Shown piece after piece: positions 1 to 11,024 of a DNA stretch of 42,299 nucleotides. The stretch is taken from assembly GCA_015501595.1 (NCBI GenBank), contig JADNRX010000446.1, positions 1 to 42,299 on the forward strand, written 5' to 3'. Both the position numbers and the translations under genes were made by a program. Each line of letters opens with the position of its first letter. Position 1 is the first letter of the stretch. This stretch comes from Hymenopellis radicata (Eukaryota > Basidiomycota > Agaricomycetes > Agaricales > Physalacriaceae). Below the pieces are notes generated by a model. That model had not been told where the DNA came from. It ran no database searches and saw only the letters and a list, made by a program, of their open reading frames with translations.

Positions 1-362
1 CTCAAATGCATTTCCATACTACATATACGGCCGTTCATGATACCAAAGGTCCAAAGCCCCTCCCGCTCACCACTGGCGAACGGGCGTTCGAAGGGATCGA
101 TTTTGCCACTCCGTCCAAGAAGCCGTCACTGACCCGCAATGTTTTGAAAGACTAGGATTGCGCAAAGCTCTTCGGCGATGTGTTCCTGCTCGCCAGTACC
201 ATCGCAGCAGAAGCCGTTGGCGAAGGCACGATTCCTCCACCGCAAGTCAGTAATGACGGTTGGGAGCTCGTCGCATGAGCTTTCACGACGTGGTGTGGCG
301 CCTTGGTCCACGATGACGAGTATGGTGACGAAACGGCAGGAAATGGACGCCGTTTCGAACAA
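1..362 (-). CDS. Unrecognised coding-like frame, partial at window edge
   Basis: One minus-strand frame reads from 362 to the window edge with a single TGA near 126-128. The stretch before the stop (about 68 residues, containing VTILVIVDQGATP and DELPTVITDLRWRN) and the stretch after it (GKIDPFERPFASGE, WTFGIMNGRICSM) have ordinary protein composition. The stop could lie in a short intron: a GTCAGT donor begins just before it and a GCCAG acceptor lies about 60 nt downstream. I do not recognise the family, and the 3' end is outside the window. It may equally be a gene remnant, like others in this accessory region. Confidence 0.25.
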
Positions 363-681
363 CGGGGACTTGTGAACGCGGTATCACCTTCGATGGTGTC
401 AGAGAGGGGGGAAAGAGCGTACAAGTCATTCATGTTGATTACGGTTCGTCATAATATTGATGCCCATCGTCCCACATCATGCGTGCATCAAATGGGCAAC
501 CGTCGAGGTAAGGAAGTGATAACACTTTGAAGTAAAGGCGGTAATCAGGTGGCTGACCTTTACCTAGACCGCGAGTCCATGACTCGGAGAGATCAACATT
601 CCTCGTTGAACGAGGGTTCCATGATATTCAATGAAGATTGCGAAGGATTGAAAGGAAATGATATTGGATTGTTTGATGATT

Positions 682-1062
682 CTACAGACCAGGCTCTGTA
701 CGTCTTCTACTCGGTCTTCTTGCCCTAAACTGGAGCATTAGCCCCCCGTCAACAGTGAGAGAAATCAAACGCACCATCATGAGAGCAGCGATGCCGTACA
801 CGGTGTAAGCAGCGGTGAATGCGAAGACTCCCGTGAAGATGCCTGTTTTTTCCATTTTCGTGAGCCCCGGATGCTTCCAAGTGCAGAAAAAGTGACTGAC
901 GAATTTGAAGAGGACGGTTGGGAGTCGACTTCCAGTGCACCAGCCTGGGGTCCTTCTACGACATGGGTCAAGACCAGTTAACAACTGGTGTTGACAACGC
1001 ACCTGCATCTTAATCTGCCTCTCGATAATGTCGTATTTCACTGTCAAAATTAAAGAAAACAT
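682..1062 (-). CDS. Hypothetical short ORF with one hydrophobic segment
   Basis: An open frame of 126 codons. Its middle part (MEKTGIFTGVFAFTAAYTVYG) would make one membrane segment, followed by a basic tail ending RRPSRRRTEPGL. No known domain is visible, no intron is evident and no neighbour suggests a role. The N-terminal part is cysteine- and arginine-rich and does not look conserved. It may be chance coding or the exon of a degraded gene. Confidence 0.18.
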   Translation of the reverse strand: MFSLILTVKYDIIERQIKMQVRCQHQLLTGLDPCRRRTPGWCTGSRLPTVLFKFVSHFFCTWKHPGLTKMEKTGIFTGVFAFTAAYTVYGIAALMMVRLISLTVDGGLMLQFRARRPSRRRTEPGL

Positions 1063-1240
1063 TCAATAATCCAAACAGATGGGCACGCAGCTGCAGACGC
1101 ACGGTTGTAGATCGACATGGTGGTGGTCCGTGGGTGAGATAACGAAGAACGCACCTGTGGGGCTGCAGCTTGTTCTGTGCCCTCTCCCGTGCTCTCTAAG
1201 CCGGAGTTACCGTCGTCGTCTCGTGAGCAGCCTCGTTAAA

Positions 1241-1776
1241 GGGCTTACGCTGCCCTGTAACATCGCCATCGTCTTCTGGAAGTGGTGGAAAAATAAAGCT
1301 GCCTGCTGTCGAGGGCTTACGCGGCTGCTTGTAATTGCTCTGGTGGCGGGAAGATGTCATCCAGATACTGCGCGAGTCGGCTCGGGTCAGAGGGAGACGT
1401 CGCAAAGTCGGCCTCCATGACTGATCTGCAGTAAATTGAGAAAAAAAGTCGGAAGATCGAGGCCGTGTAAGTGAACATAAAAGCAAATACATACCAAGGT
1501 TGTACTGGCTGCTGCTCCAGTGCCGCTCTTTTCGTCGTCGTTGTCGCAGCTGCCGTCGCTGTCGCCATCACCTCGGTTATTGATGCAGCCTCGTCGGAGG
1601 GCTTACGCGTCCAGCGGGGCCCCCGGTGCTCTCCAAGCAGAGTCAGATCAAAAGAGACGACGCAAAGTCGGTCTCCGCGACTGTGGCTGTTTCGCCAGAG
1701 GGAGACGACGAGTAGGCGACGACTCAAAGTCGGTCGCGGATATGGACTGCTGCCCGACGTTGTCTAGGGCTTACGC
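1241..1776. repeat. Degenerate interspersed direct repeats (GGGCTTACGC and AAAGTCGG motifs)
   Basis: The 10-mer GGGCTTACGC occurs exactly at 1241, 1313, 1599 and 1767. A second motif, (C)AAAGTCGG, follows at 1401, 1661 and about 1723, twice within a longer word GACG(T/A)CGCAAAGTCGG. CAGAGGGAGACG occurs at about 1388 and 1696. The blocks look like several diverged copies of a roughly 70-160 bp unit. No coding function is evident. Confidence 0.55.
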
Positions 1777-1799
1777 AGAAATTGGTCCGACGTTCTAAG

Positions 1800-3000
1800 G
1801 GTCCAAAGCAGAAGAAAAAAGCGCACAGACGGTGCCAGCATGTCGTTGCAGGGTGGCGGGGTTGACGAGCTTGGAAATGGCTTGATGGTGGTGGTCAGAG
1901 GCGAAAAGTGTTCGATCACTGTCCGGATCGTTCGGATCCGTCATCCGATCCTCCACGGAACGAGCTCCTCGACGCTCGGGACAACGACGTCGGGCTCGGA
2001 GTGGTTATCTAAGTGACGGGATCTCATGCAGGATACTGATACTGCATGTATCAATAGAATTTCTGGTAAGAATATCGCTTGTAGATCGAGTATCCCATCC
2101 AGACAACATAAAATTGTGCGCTCTAGTGTGCTGAACCTCCCCACGGCGAATACAAGCGGACTTCAGAAACATACCTGTGTGCGGTGCATACGCACCAGCA
2201 GACATCTAACACCTATTGCAGATTAGGACCTGAAGAATCAGCACATCTAGTCCGTGCATCAATCGTAGCGCAAGTGTTATACCTTGACTAGGCCAAAAAT
2301 ATGGTCATTTCAAAATTGTCAAGCTTCTCGTCCTTATTCGATCCCGCTAGGTCCGAACGAACAGCGCGACGCCGTTCTCGCGCTGGAGCCATCCCGAGGG
2401 CAATCCCGAAAATGGCAGGCATCGACACCCATCCTTGCTCTTACTTCTTGCTTCCTGCCACGACGACGACAACTACATCGGCGGCCGTTGTAAATCTTTC
2501 GCTCTTCTTCTTCTCCTCAGCAACATTTCGTGCTTTTGGGCGTACAACCGACGTCGCATAGGGTGAAGGCAGGTGAATAGCTGCAGGATCGTTGAATTTG
2601 GATTGGAAGTCCGGGCGCAAGGAGCAAGTGTCAAGGCTGCTCGACGTCGTGGACGTGTACAGCTATGCCAGGTGCATGCTTGTATTTTCCTTCTTCACCT
2701 TATTCTCATCTTTCAAGTGCATCACGTATGGGAATTTTATAGCTGTCGGGGGTTGTCAACCGTTCAGCTCTCATCTCGCCGGTTGCTTTCCACCACCACG
2801 AACTCGCGCCAAGCTGCCCTGGGGATGGCTTTATAACACCCACCACCGTCTATGTGCTGTATTCCCGGATGCCTGTTTGCAAGCTGACATTCGTCATACC
2901 CAAAATTCTGTCAAGTCCACTGCGCCGTCGGTCTCCGACGGCCGTGATTGGATACGTCACGACACGTGAGTGTTGGTATATTTTCGATCGCATGTTTTAC
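1800..3000. other. No gene recognised
   Basis: Only short overlapping frames are present and none shows a known domain. The stretch is moderately GC-rich with pyrimidine-rich patches around 2460-2530. The end of it (3001-3006, CTGGGC) is the left target duplication of element A. Confidence 0.4.
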
Positions 3001-3006
3001 CTGGGC

Positions 3007-3219
3007 TAGCGTGCACAGGAAGGGACAGGATTGATTTTTTTTTAATTTCCAGAAATTCGCCGAGCCCGGCCGTTTTCGGTGCCTTTCCCTGTGACGTCGG
3101 CCTCTTATGTCCGTCATCTCCACCAACTTCCATCACGCAGCCATGTCCCGCCCTCCCGCCTGACGCTCACCCGCCCGCCAGATGCACCGGGTGTCCTGTT
3201 TCTTGTGCCTGGATACTCA
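3007..3219 (+). repeat. Left terminal inverted repeat of element A
   Basis: About 213 bp matching the reverse complement of 6090-6311. Shared landmarks include TAGCGTGCACAGGAAGG at the tip, AAATTCGCCGAG, CGGCCGTTTTCGGTGCC and the inner end GTGCCTGGATACTCA. Confidence 0.88.
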
Positions 3220-3433
3220 TGGTGCTAGCTTATCAGTAATGCATCCATTTTTTGTAATTGAATCTTGATTCCTTCCACTGGCATAACGTAGCGACTCGCC
3301 CGCGCGCAAGCCAGCATTGGAGTATCCATCCCCTTGCTTTTCTATACTTGATGTGCCCGGAAGATGCGTCCATGGCTAGCCGCCAGTCTCAGTCAACCAA
3401 TGGTTCCAATGCTCTGAATGGCATAGGCAGCAC

Positions 3434-3458
3434 CCACCACCACCACCACCACCACCAC
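3434..3458 (+). repeat. CCA/CAC trinucleotide microsatellite
   Basis: About eight uninterrupted CCA units. They would encode a His run in one frame, but no supported gene spans them. Confidence 0.85.
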
Positions 3459-3479
3459 AATCTTGCTTGATTTTGCATC

Positions 3480-3860
3480 TCGTCGCCTCGCTGGATCGAG
3501 GAATACCTTACCTCTGTTGCCCCATCCAAATCTGCTAACAATATACACCGTACCGCGTCACCTATACAGGTCCTTTCTGGCATGGCGTATCCGGAAAATG
3601 CTGGCGGGCAAGCCGTCCTGTTCGGCTTCACGGTTACGCTGTCCGTGCTTCAAATCACTTTTGGCCTGTATATGTCGACCAGTCTATCGACGAGAGCCGC
3701 TGAAAACTACAGAGGAATGCAAGAAGTTCGTCACCATTGCTGTGGTCTGGGAATCGTTCACTCTGGCAACGGACGTGATCATGTACATACATGTTCATGC
3801 ATGGCTGTCCATGATACGATGCGCGACTTAGTGCATCTTCGACTCTTGCCACACTGCTTT
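3480..3860 (+). pseudogene. Remnant of a DUF6534-like multi-pass membrane protein gene
   Basis: Across two shifted frames one reads HLYRSFLAWRIRKML, then FTVTLSVLQITFGLYM, then KFVTIAVVWESFTLATDVIMYI. The order of a short aromatic and basic Y-R-x-F-x-A-W-R-I segment followed by hydrophobic helices with an LQ-x-x-FG turn recalls the large basidiomycete family of integral membrane proteins annotated DUF6534. Frame changes are needed between the blocks and the C-terminal half is not recognisable. It lies inside element A upstream of the OYE remnant. The family assignment is from memory of the pattern and is tentative. Confidence 0.35.
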
Positions 3861-4539
3861 ACAGGCGGACTGGTTTGCAACGTACGCTGAATCATTGGGA
3901 TGTCTTATGCCCTACGTTTACTTTTTTTAGACACGGACTGGTTAAATTTCAACCCTGTTTTGGTCGCAGTCAAGTGCACTATCCCAGTTACGCTGTTCAC
4001 GGTACGACTGTCCCTACACTTTCGGCAACTGGAATCTACTACTCGCCTTGCATAGGTCCGACATATGACCGCAGTGGTAAGATGACTGCTGCGAACTCCC
4101 GGGCCAAGCTGTACGGAATCTGAGTGCAAGTCCTACAGATTGTGAGTCCAACTACGGGGATTTGCCAACTCTTCGCGTGGTCTCAAGGTGCGCATGCCAA
4201 TTTGCGTACTATGCCATGCTAAACCCAAATGATTGCAGCACGATTGTACTCGTGAGTGACGCCTACTCACAGCTAGGTTACGAGCTTACTTGACATCCCG
4301 CATGTCGCGTAGTGACACCCTCTTTCTGGTGAGTTTTGTTACAGTCGTTGTATACCTTCAATGCTGAATATATGCAGAACCTGAACTCCTGCGACGGGCA
4401 TGTAGTGTCGACAACTTCAGCAGACCCTCACGCCGTGAACATTCTCACCGCAATGGACCGTGGAACTATGAATCGTGGTGCGTATTCACTCACAGCCATA
4501 TCATCATCTCTGAATACGTGTTTCTGAAGGTCCACATCG

Positions 4540-5656
4540 ATGTTACTCAGGAACAACATTATGCCATGGACAAAATACACTCCAAGCTGAGCGACTCCGA
4601 TGTGTAACATTTTTATATCTATGGCCATTGGTCACAATTTCTGATTGGGCATTTGGGAGGACGCGCAGATCGCCTCCCATAAACAGGTTGTTGACTTTGC
4701 TCACTCCCAGAACCAGAAGACCAGATTGCAGGTACTTATGTCCAACTGCTTCAACCACCATTTATGAATTCTGAGCAATTGACCCGATAGCTCGCCCACG
4801 CCGGACGCAAAGGCTCCTGCGTCACTCTCGACCTAAGCTTCAGCGCAGTCTCCAACACTGCTGCTGGCGGGTGGTCTGATCATCTCCTCCTCTGTCCCTT
4901 TCCACAAGGGCTGTCCGACCCGCGGGCGCTGACGATCCAGGAGATCGAGGAACAACACATCGTCGCATTTAAGGAGGCTGTGCGTCGCACTATAACAGCC
5001 GGCTACGACGTGCTCAACATTCACGCTGCTCATAGCTACCTTCTCTGAGTTCTCTCCGAATTCCTTAGGCCTGTTGCGAATAAGAGGACTGACCGGTATG
5101 GAGGCTCTTTCGAGAACCAGATTCGATTCCTTGTCGAGGTCGTAGACACTGTCAGGGCCACCATCCCTGAGTCGATACCTCTCGTCGTTCGGTATGTTGA
5201 TAACTTCCAGAATCCACGCTGCTTGCACTAGATTGACTTCCTCTGCAATCAAGTGTTTCCGCCACCGACTGTCTTAAAGATTTCCCTGAAGCCGACCCGA
5301 GCTGGACGGTTCCAGACACCATCAAACTTGCTCATGTTCTACCCGGGCACGGTGTTGGTCTCAAGGACATCGCCTCTGGCGGCCAGTCCCTTAGGTATCA
5401 GACTATCAACATCTTCAACCCTCAATCCGGGTTTGCCAAGGAGGTGAAGAAGACTGTCCACGATTCCATGTTTGTCGTATGTTTGGGCGGTATCACGTCT
5501 GGAGAGGTCGCCGAGACTTGTCTGCAGGAAGGCTGCGGAGACGTCGTATTCGTTGGATGCATGTTCTGGCAGAATCCAGGGACTGCCTGGCAATTCGCTG
5601 AAGACCTCGGTGTTGACATCGCTATGTCGACGCAGTTAGAGTGGCTGTTCATTTGA
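4540..5656 (+). pseudogene. Old Yellow Enzyme (NADH:flavin oxidoreductase) remnant
   Basis: Blocks in OYE order occur in different frames: IWEDAQIASHKQVVDFAHSQ; FAHAGRKGS; DPRALTIQEIEEQHIVAFKEAV; AGYDVLNIHAAHSYLL followed by an in-frame TGA near 5046; PVANKRTDRYGGSFENQIRF and RATIPESIPLVVRY; DTIKLAHVL; then KEVKKTVHDSMFVVCLGGIT and CGDVVFVGCMFWQNPGTAWQ, ending at a TGA at 5654-5656. The HAAHxYLL and KRxDxYGGSxENR motifs are those of YqjM-type OYEs, FMN enzymes that reduce activated alkenes with NAD(P)H. The internal stop, several frameshifts and missing start indicate a decayed copy, even allowing for the base-calling errors suspected elsewhere in the window. It is the main cargo of element A. 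Confidence 0.75.
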
Positions 5657-6089
5657 CGTGGCAAGCATGCTTGAATCAGTTACTCTCGGAAGCTTAGATA
5701 TACGCCGCTTTGACTGCTGAGATACATAGAGATTTAAAATGGTGCATTGATCATTAAGTTGAAGACAATAAGATAGAACCAGCTATATGTCAACTCAATT
5801 AGATAGGATGTTAGAGAAAAAACTACAAATGAACTCACACAGAGGGTGCATGGCGGATGTCGATCTGTGCTGGTTTACTGCACCTGGAATAGACACTGAA
5901 GCACAGATAGCGCAGGTCATGGTAGACTCGCAATTGTATCAGTATTGCACGAATGGGGAGGACAAGCACATATGCATATCCCAAGCTCGACCTGGTCCGA
6001 GTCATCCATCCGCCCATAGTTGAAAAGTCGTTCTGCGCAGGTTGGACAGCTCCGAGAATATGGATATAGGTAACCCTCTGTGTATCGTG

Positions 6090-6311
6090 AGTATCCAGGC
6101 ACAAGAAACAGGACTCCCGGTGCAACTGGCGGGCGGGTGAGCATCAGGCGGGAGGGCGGGGCATGGCGGCGTGACGAGGTTGGTGGAGATGGCGGACATA
6201 AGAGGCCCGACGTCACAGGCAAAGGCACCGAAAACGGCCGGCCTCGGCGAATTTCTGAAACGGTTGAGGAAATTTTAAAAAAATTAATCCTGTCCCTTCC
6301 TGTGCACGCTA
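6090..6311 (-). repeat. Right terminal inverted repeat of element A
   Basis: Reverse-complement match of 3007-3219, ending CCTGTGCACGCTA directly before the second CTGGGC at 6312-6317. Compared with the left copy it has a ~12-nt insertion before AGAAATTCGCC and scattered substitutions. Confidence 0.88.
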
Positions 6312-6650
6312 CTGGGCTCGTAGAACCTCTCTCTCTCTCTCATCTTGTTCTGCATTCAGCCTCCACCCTACACGACGCGACCACCTCAATGTTCTGTAGG
6401 AGTGGCAGCCCTGTCAGCGACGACGCGGAATGAAATACAACGATACCCCCAATTCCTTCGACTGGTAACAACATCCTGGACGACACAAAGACCTCGCCTT
6501 CATCACCACCACAACGACGACAGCGACCACGAGACCACAAGGCGAGGGGAAAGCGGTCCACAAGCACCACGAGGAGATGATGACAACACCCAAGGAGACG
6601 ACCAACGACCACTTTTAGGAGACGAACCACAAGGCGACTACGACCGACCA

Positions 6651-6830
6651 CGACCTACTACGAGGACACGACCTACTACGAGGACACGACCTACTACGAG
6701 GACACGACCCACTACGTGGACACGACCGACTACGAGAACGCGACCAACTACGAGGACACGACCAACTACGAGAATGCGACCGACTACGAGGACATGACCA
6801 ACTATGAGGACACGACCAATTACGAGTACG
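6651..6830 (+). repeat. 18-bp minisatellite, ten units
   Basis: Ten consecutive units of CGACCTACTACGAGGACA or close variants. The first three units are identical and later ones differ by one to four bases. In one frame it encodes RPTTRT repeats within a longer open frame (from about 6345), but there is no other sign of a gene. It lies in the 567-bp gap between elements A and B. Confidence 0.9.
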
Positions 6831-6890
6831 ACGAGGCTCTGAGCAACCACCCGCGCCGCCAACACCGCGTAGGGTGACGAGATGCGAGTG

Positions 6891-7090
6891 TATGGGGGTA
6901 ATGCTGGGGAAAAATTCAAGTTGACTACTTTTACTGTGTTTTTCGCATATTCTCACTTTTTGTACCACTTTCACTATCACTTTTGGGCAAAAATCAAAAG
7001 TGGGACAGTTTTACTTCGGAGTCGTACTTTTCCGGACTTATCCCACTTCTGCAACCATCTCAATCTCAGTCCCACTTTCAGGATTGAAGA
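6891..7090 (+). repeat. Left TIR of element B
   Basis: Perfect 28-bp tip shared with the right end. An ACTTTT/AAAAGT-rich subterminal zone with CTCAATCTCAGTCCCACTTTC follows, matching CTCAATCTCAGTCTTACTTTT on the opposite arm. Confidence 0.85.
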
Positions 7091-8019
7091 TTCATAGCCG
7101 TCACACTACTACTTAGCTACTTAAGTACTTAGACACTTAGGTTTAAGATCAACTTATTCTTCACGTGCTAACATGCGCCACAACAGTCACAATAAACATC
7201 AACCGGCTCAGGAAGCCACGGGCCGTAAGAACTCGGCCGTCGGGTCTATTACCTCCCTCATCGCTTATAGCTCAAGCCCCCAATTACCATTTCTGCCTCG
7301 AAATCGGAGCAACACACAAACCTCTTCAATATCCTCATCCCGGTTTGTGAAAACATCGCCATCCGTGCATGTAAGGTGTCAGGGCCTCCCTCGTATTAGT
7401 AAGTATACCCTCTTCTTTCATCGGAGCGGTGGACGTCCAGTCTATGCCGCGTCGTTGTGAGCTGGGCAAGACTTTGGTAGAATCTGAACAGTATTTCTGG
7501 CTGTCCGGTGTAATCGAATCGTGCAGGAACGACGGTACGAGAGTGAGCCCAGCGCATCAGGTACATGTAATTGGCACAAACGCGAGCAGAAAAGACGAGC
7601 GGTGTTGGAACGTAACTGTGTTACTCTCTGCGTGTCTTGGCGCCTACCCTCGAAGCGTTCTTGACAAGTGTCTATCCACGTTTAAATCTCGCACAGTAAG
7701 TACGCTCAACGTCGCACATATCTTCTCGTACTAACGCGTAAAAGATGCCTAGGTTCTTGAAAGGATACGGTAGCCAGGTATCAGCAGGCGGGCAGGTAAC
7801 TTTGAAGATATGTCATCCTCTTCTTGGCTCAACGACGATTCCTTCGCCAGAGATGCTCAAGCAGCATCGATTAAGTCGTCATAGTACCCCCGGGCATCCA
7901 GAAAACGTGTCGACCTATCAGATATTAGCTTATACTCATGAAGCTTATAAAACAGGAATAATCGTCGTCACATTGGCCTGTAGGACTTGCCAGTGCAGCT
8001 GAAGCGTGATCAAGAGACC

Positions 8020-8688
8020 GGTTGCTCTGTCTCTCTTGAAGAATGCCGTGCTATTTGAGGTGAGGCCGCCAGTTGTCATTGATCTGAACAAGGCCCACAA
8101 CGAGGCCCCGACGTTGTTCGCAGCCTTTGAGAACGCCCCGCATCCACACGACGTGACAATCTCAGGCACCGCTCCCCTAAACGCGGGCCATCTCCCCGAC
8201 ATGCGCCTGCCATGGACACCTCCCCCTCGTTGTCGTGTGCTGGACTGTCTGTGTAGCGGAGAGTAGGCGCTTCTGCACAGAGCACGTCTGCAGCATCGAC
8301 CACCTCCTCCCTCCTCCAGATCCTCAACAACATGCCTCATCTTTGCGACCTTGATCTGCTCTGTCTGCAATGGATTATCCAAAGTACGCCGAGGCGCTCG
8401 GGGTCCGGCCAGTCTCTGCGGCTGTGGGATCCTCGCTTGTTGGATTACTTGGCGCTCCCCGCAGCAGAGTCCATCGAGCTGGAGCTCGACGAGAAGGACA
8501 AGTACTCGTCGGCGCTCTGCAAGTTTGTACGCAGATCAGAGTGCGCGCGCAAGCTGGTGATGCGGAACGGGCGCCCATCTGAGCGGCTGGAAGCGCTGGT
8601 CATTAGGTGGATACACGCACCGTGGAAGAGATATCGATACATCCAATGCTTCCCTTTCTTCGCATGCACGACGTCTATTCGTGGTTGA
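8020..8688 (+). pseudogene. F-box/LRR-type protein gene remnant inside element B
   Basis: One frame from about 8020 contains PTLFAAFENAPHPHDVTISG and LPDMRLPW, followed after frame changes by LRLWDPRLLDYLALPAAES, ELELDEKDKYSSALCKFVRR and SECARKLVM (to 8688). This is the usual C-terminal layout of basidiomycete F-box proteins: a list of neighbours with an LPW element, then LLDYLxLPxxExLEL and an FxRRS element. The N-terminal F-box itself was not found and the reading frame is broken, so this is a captured, decayed copy. F-box proteins normally recruit substrates to SCF ubiquitin ligases; nothing can be said about the substrate. Confidence 0.5.
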
Positions 8689-9264
8689 AGGTAGGAAAGT
8701 AAGGATAATGGCTGTAACTCGCGTTCATTTAAAGTCAAGCACGCAGCTAGCAGGATAATATCCATCCTTGAAATCCTCTTCTACACAGACAGTCAGAAAA
8801 TTGAAACTAAATGATAACGGCACCTCTTTTCGCTACCACTGCCTTCTTCAATTGTTTGCTTATCCTGTTCGACTGGTGGTGGTGGTGTCTGAAGCATCGA
8901 GGCTCGGTGTGTCCGTTGGAAAACCCTGCGAACAGTTTCAGTACAGAAAGAGCGAGTTGAATGAATTGAACATACCGGTGCGCCTGATAAAGACTTCGAG
9001 CTCGTCGAGATCCATCTTGTCATCGTCGACATCCTGAAAGCTTCCGAACGGGTCCCACGAGCATTCAGAGTTTCAATGTGGCGAACAGCTTCTGCGCCCA
9101 GGTCGGGCCCGACATTGACAACCCTACGTACCCAAAACCTTTTGCGGACTCAATGTTCACGCGAAATTCGGAAGAATCAGATATTTATTGCGAAAGAAGG
9201 CGGTAAATATCAGGTCTCGAGATGGAAGCAGGCACCCGAGCCAATCCCACGGCCTACGTCCAGA

Positions 9265-9690
9265 CACTTTGCAGGGGGCAAATAAAAGCAACTGCTAAAT
9301 AGATAGCTAAATATATAGATAAATTTATAATTTATCAAATAAATTACATTCTAATAAATTATATATTTTTCCTTTGCTAAATTAAGTGCATCAAACTTGT
9401 ATTTCCTACTTGAACATAATAATATTTATATTCATCGAAATTTTAGCCCAAAAAATATTTTTTGTATATTTTAAATACAAATTTCAGAAAATATAAAAAC
9501 TCTAAACTGTAAGTAGCCAAAAATCTGGTCAATTTTTAGATTTAGACTTAAATTTTGTATATTGTAATAATTCCCTTTATGATCTGATAAAGAAATAACT
9601 AAATTTTGCCTTTGACCTCTGTGAAATAATAAATTTAGCGCTAGAAAAAATAAATGGGCGCTCAGAGGGCGCTCAGAGGATGCCCAGAGG
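9265..9690 (+). repeat. Left long TIR of element D
   Basis: AT-rich arm matching the reverse complement of about 10,990-11,415 with only scattered mismatches. The end flows into the GAGGGCACTC repeat array. Confidence 0.88.
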
Positions 9691-9790
9691 GCACTTAGAG
9701 GGCACTCAGAGGGCACTTAGAGGGCACTCAGAGGGCACTCAGAGGATGTACTAAGGGCACTTAAAGGACATACTAAGGGCATTGTAAGGG
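9656..9790 (+). repeat. Subterminal 10-bp tandem repeats, left side of element D
   Basis: About twelve units of the AGAGGGCAC(T/C) type, degenerating inward to TACTAAGGGC. They are mirrored by the opposite array at 10,868-11,024. Such arrays are typical transposase-binding zones. Confidence 0.8.
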
Positions 9791-10867
9791 TGCTATGTGG
9801 GCCTTGATTGGCCCTCCTCATTACATTCTGTCCCGAACCAATCTGTGTTCTCGACATAAAACCCCTCAAAAGCAATGATCATTTCATCATATCCACACAT
9901 ACATACCCATACCTCCTATACCGCTTCCTCTCCGGCATATCCATTCAATCGGTACTCCCGTCGACTCCATCGAGAAGCCAGAAAAGGGTGGTATTGGCGC
10001 TCTGTCAAAGGTGTTTTCCCCCGCCGCCTCATTTTGGGACGAGAGTGGACCTGTATCCTCCGCCTATGAACGAACGGCTTGGGAAATCGAACAAAACGGA
10101 GCGCTTGTCGAAGTCACTCAGGCTGCTCCAAGTCGCAAACGTCGCTCGAACTACGCTGCTTGAAACCGTTGATCCAGCGCTAATCGATAATCCCTCCCCT
10201 GGCTGTGCAATTTCGCGTTTCGCATTTGGAATCAAGCCCTTCTGCAACGTGCTGTACGACTCGCACACGCGTATGCCCTGCGTAAGGCGGTTTGTTTGTT
10301 TGTTTGAGCGGGGGTGTCGGTAACCTGGTCTCAGCTCCGTCGGTCTCTTCACAACCGCCCTACTCGAAATGTAAGGCTGAGGATATAGTAGTGAACCATC
10401 AAGACAACCGTACAGAGAACGTGTGGTAAAGCCCAGCCCAGTGTCCCGAGATTTTGGCAGTTAGGAGGCCTTCGCTCAGCCACGAGCACAGCGGCGAAGG
10501 TTACTGCTCCCTTTTTGAGGATGCGGTGTGATCGCTGGGATGGTGGCCGAGACAATCTATTCGGTGTGTTTTGAGTCCCTTCAAGTCGAATGCCGAGGAC
10601 CGTAGGACGATGTTTGGATAAGAGTCCGCCGTTTGGCGGGAACATTCCAGATGTCGCTTGCTATCGCGGGCTCGAGAAAGCTGTTTCGCATCTCTGTGGC
10701 CGCTTGGTGGGGGTGGCAGCAATGTCTCAACTTTTAACTGTTCGGACCGGGAGCACAGGTTCTTGCAATACCGCCAGCTGGGCAGCAATCTTGATGTTCT
10801 CCATGGGGGCGGTTGGAGCGTGATATAGGCAGCATATATGTCATCAGCGCGACTTGACTTACCCAGG
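9791..10867. other. Internal cargo of element D, no gene recognised
   Basis: An open frame runs 9808-10323 on the plus strand (171 codons), but it shows no domain, is arginine- and serine-rich, and competes with other open frames. Nothing resembles a transposase (no DDE or zinc-finger pattern). Confidence 0.35.
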
Positions 10868-11024
10868 CCCTCACAGTGCCCTCAGTATGCTCTCTGAGTG
10901 TCCCTTGAGTACCCTTTAAGTGTCCTCTGAGTACCCTCTGAGCACCCTCTAAGTGCCCTCTGAGCACCCTCTAAGTGCCCTCTGAGCACCCTCTGAGCGC
11001 CCTCTGAGCACCCTCTGAGCGCCC
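10868..11024 (-). repeat. Subterminal 10-bp tandem repeats, right side of element D
   Basis: Units of the CCCTCTGAGC / CCCTCTAAGTG type in inverted orientation relative to 9656-9790. Confidence 0.8.

Larger units (their letters stand above)
3007..6311. mobile_element. Element A: TIR DNA transposon carrying host gene remnants, 6-bp TSD
   Basis: The segment is bounded by inverted copies of a ~215 bp sequence, both starting TAGCGTGCACAGGAAGG. It is flanked by an exact 6-bp direct repeat CTGGGC at 3001-3006 and 6312-6317. The TIRs match at roughly nine of ten positions by eye, with small indels. No transposase or integrase reading frame was found inside. The interior instead holds remnants of a multi-pass membrane protein gene (about 3.48-3.86 kb) and of an Old Yellow Enzyme gene (about 4.54-5.66 kb). 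It therefore looks like a non-autonomous element that captured or enclosed host gene fragments. The superfamily is left open; a TA tip with a 6-bp duplication resembles what I recall for IS3EU-type elements, but this is only a suggestion. Confidence 0.8.

Noticed and set aside
6345..6797. 150-codon frame with RPTTRT repeats as a protein gene
   Set aside because: Most of it is the minisatellite; the rest lacks features and the opposite strand is equally open.
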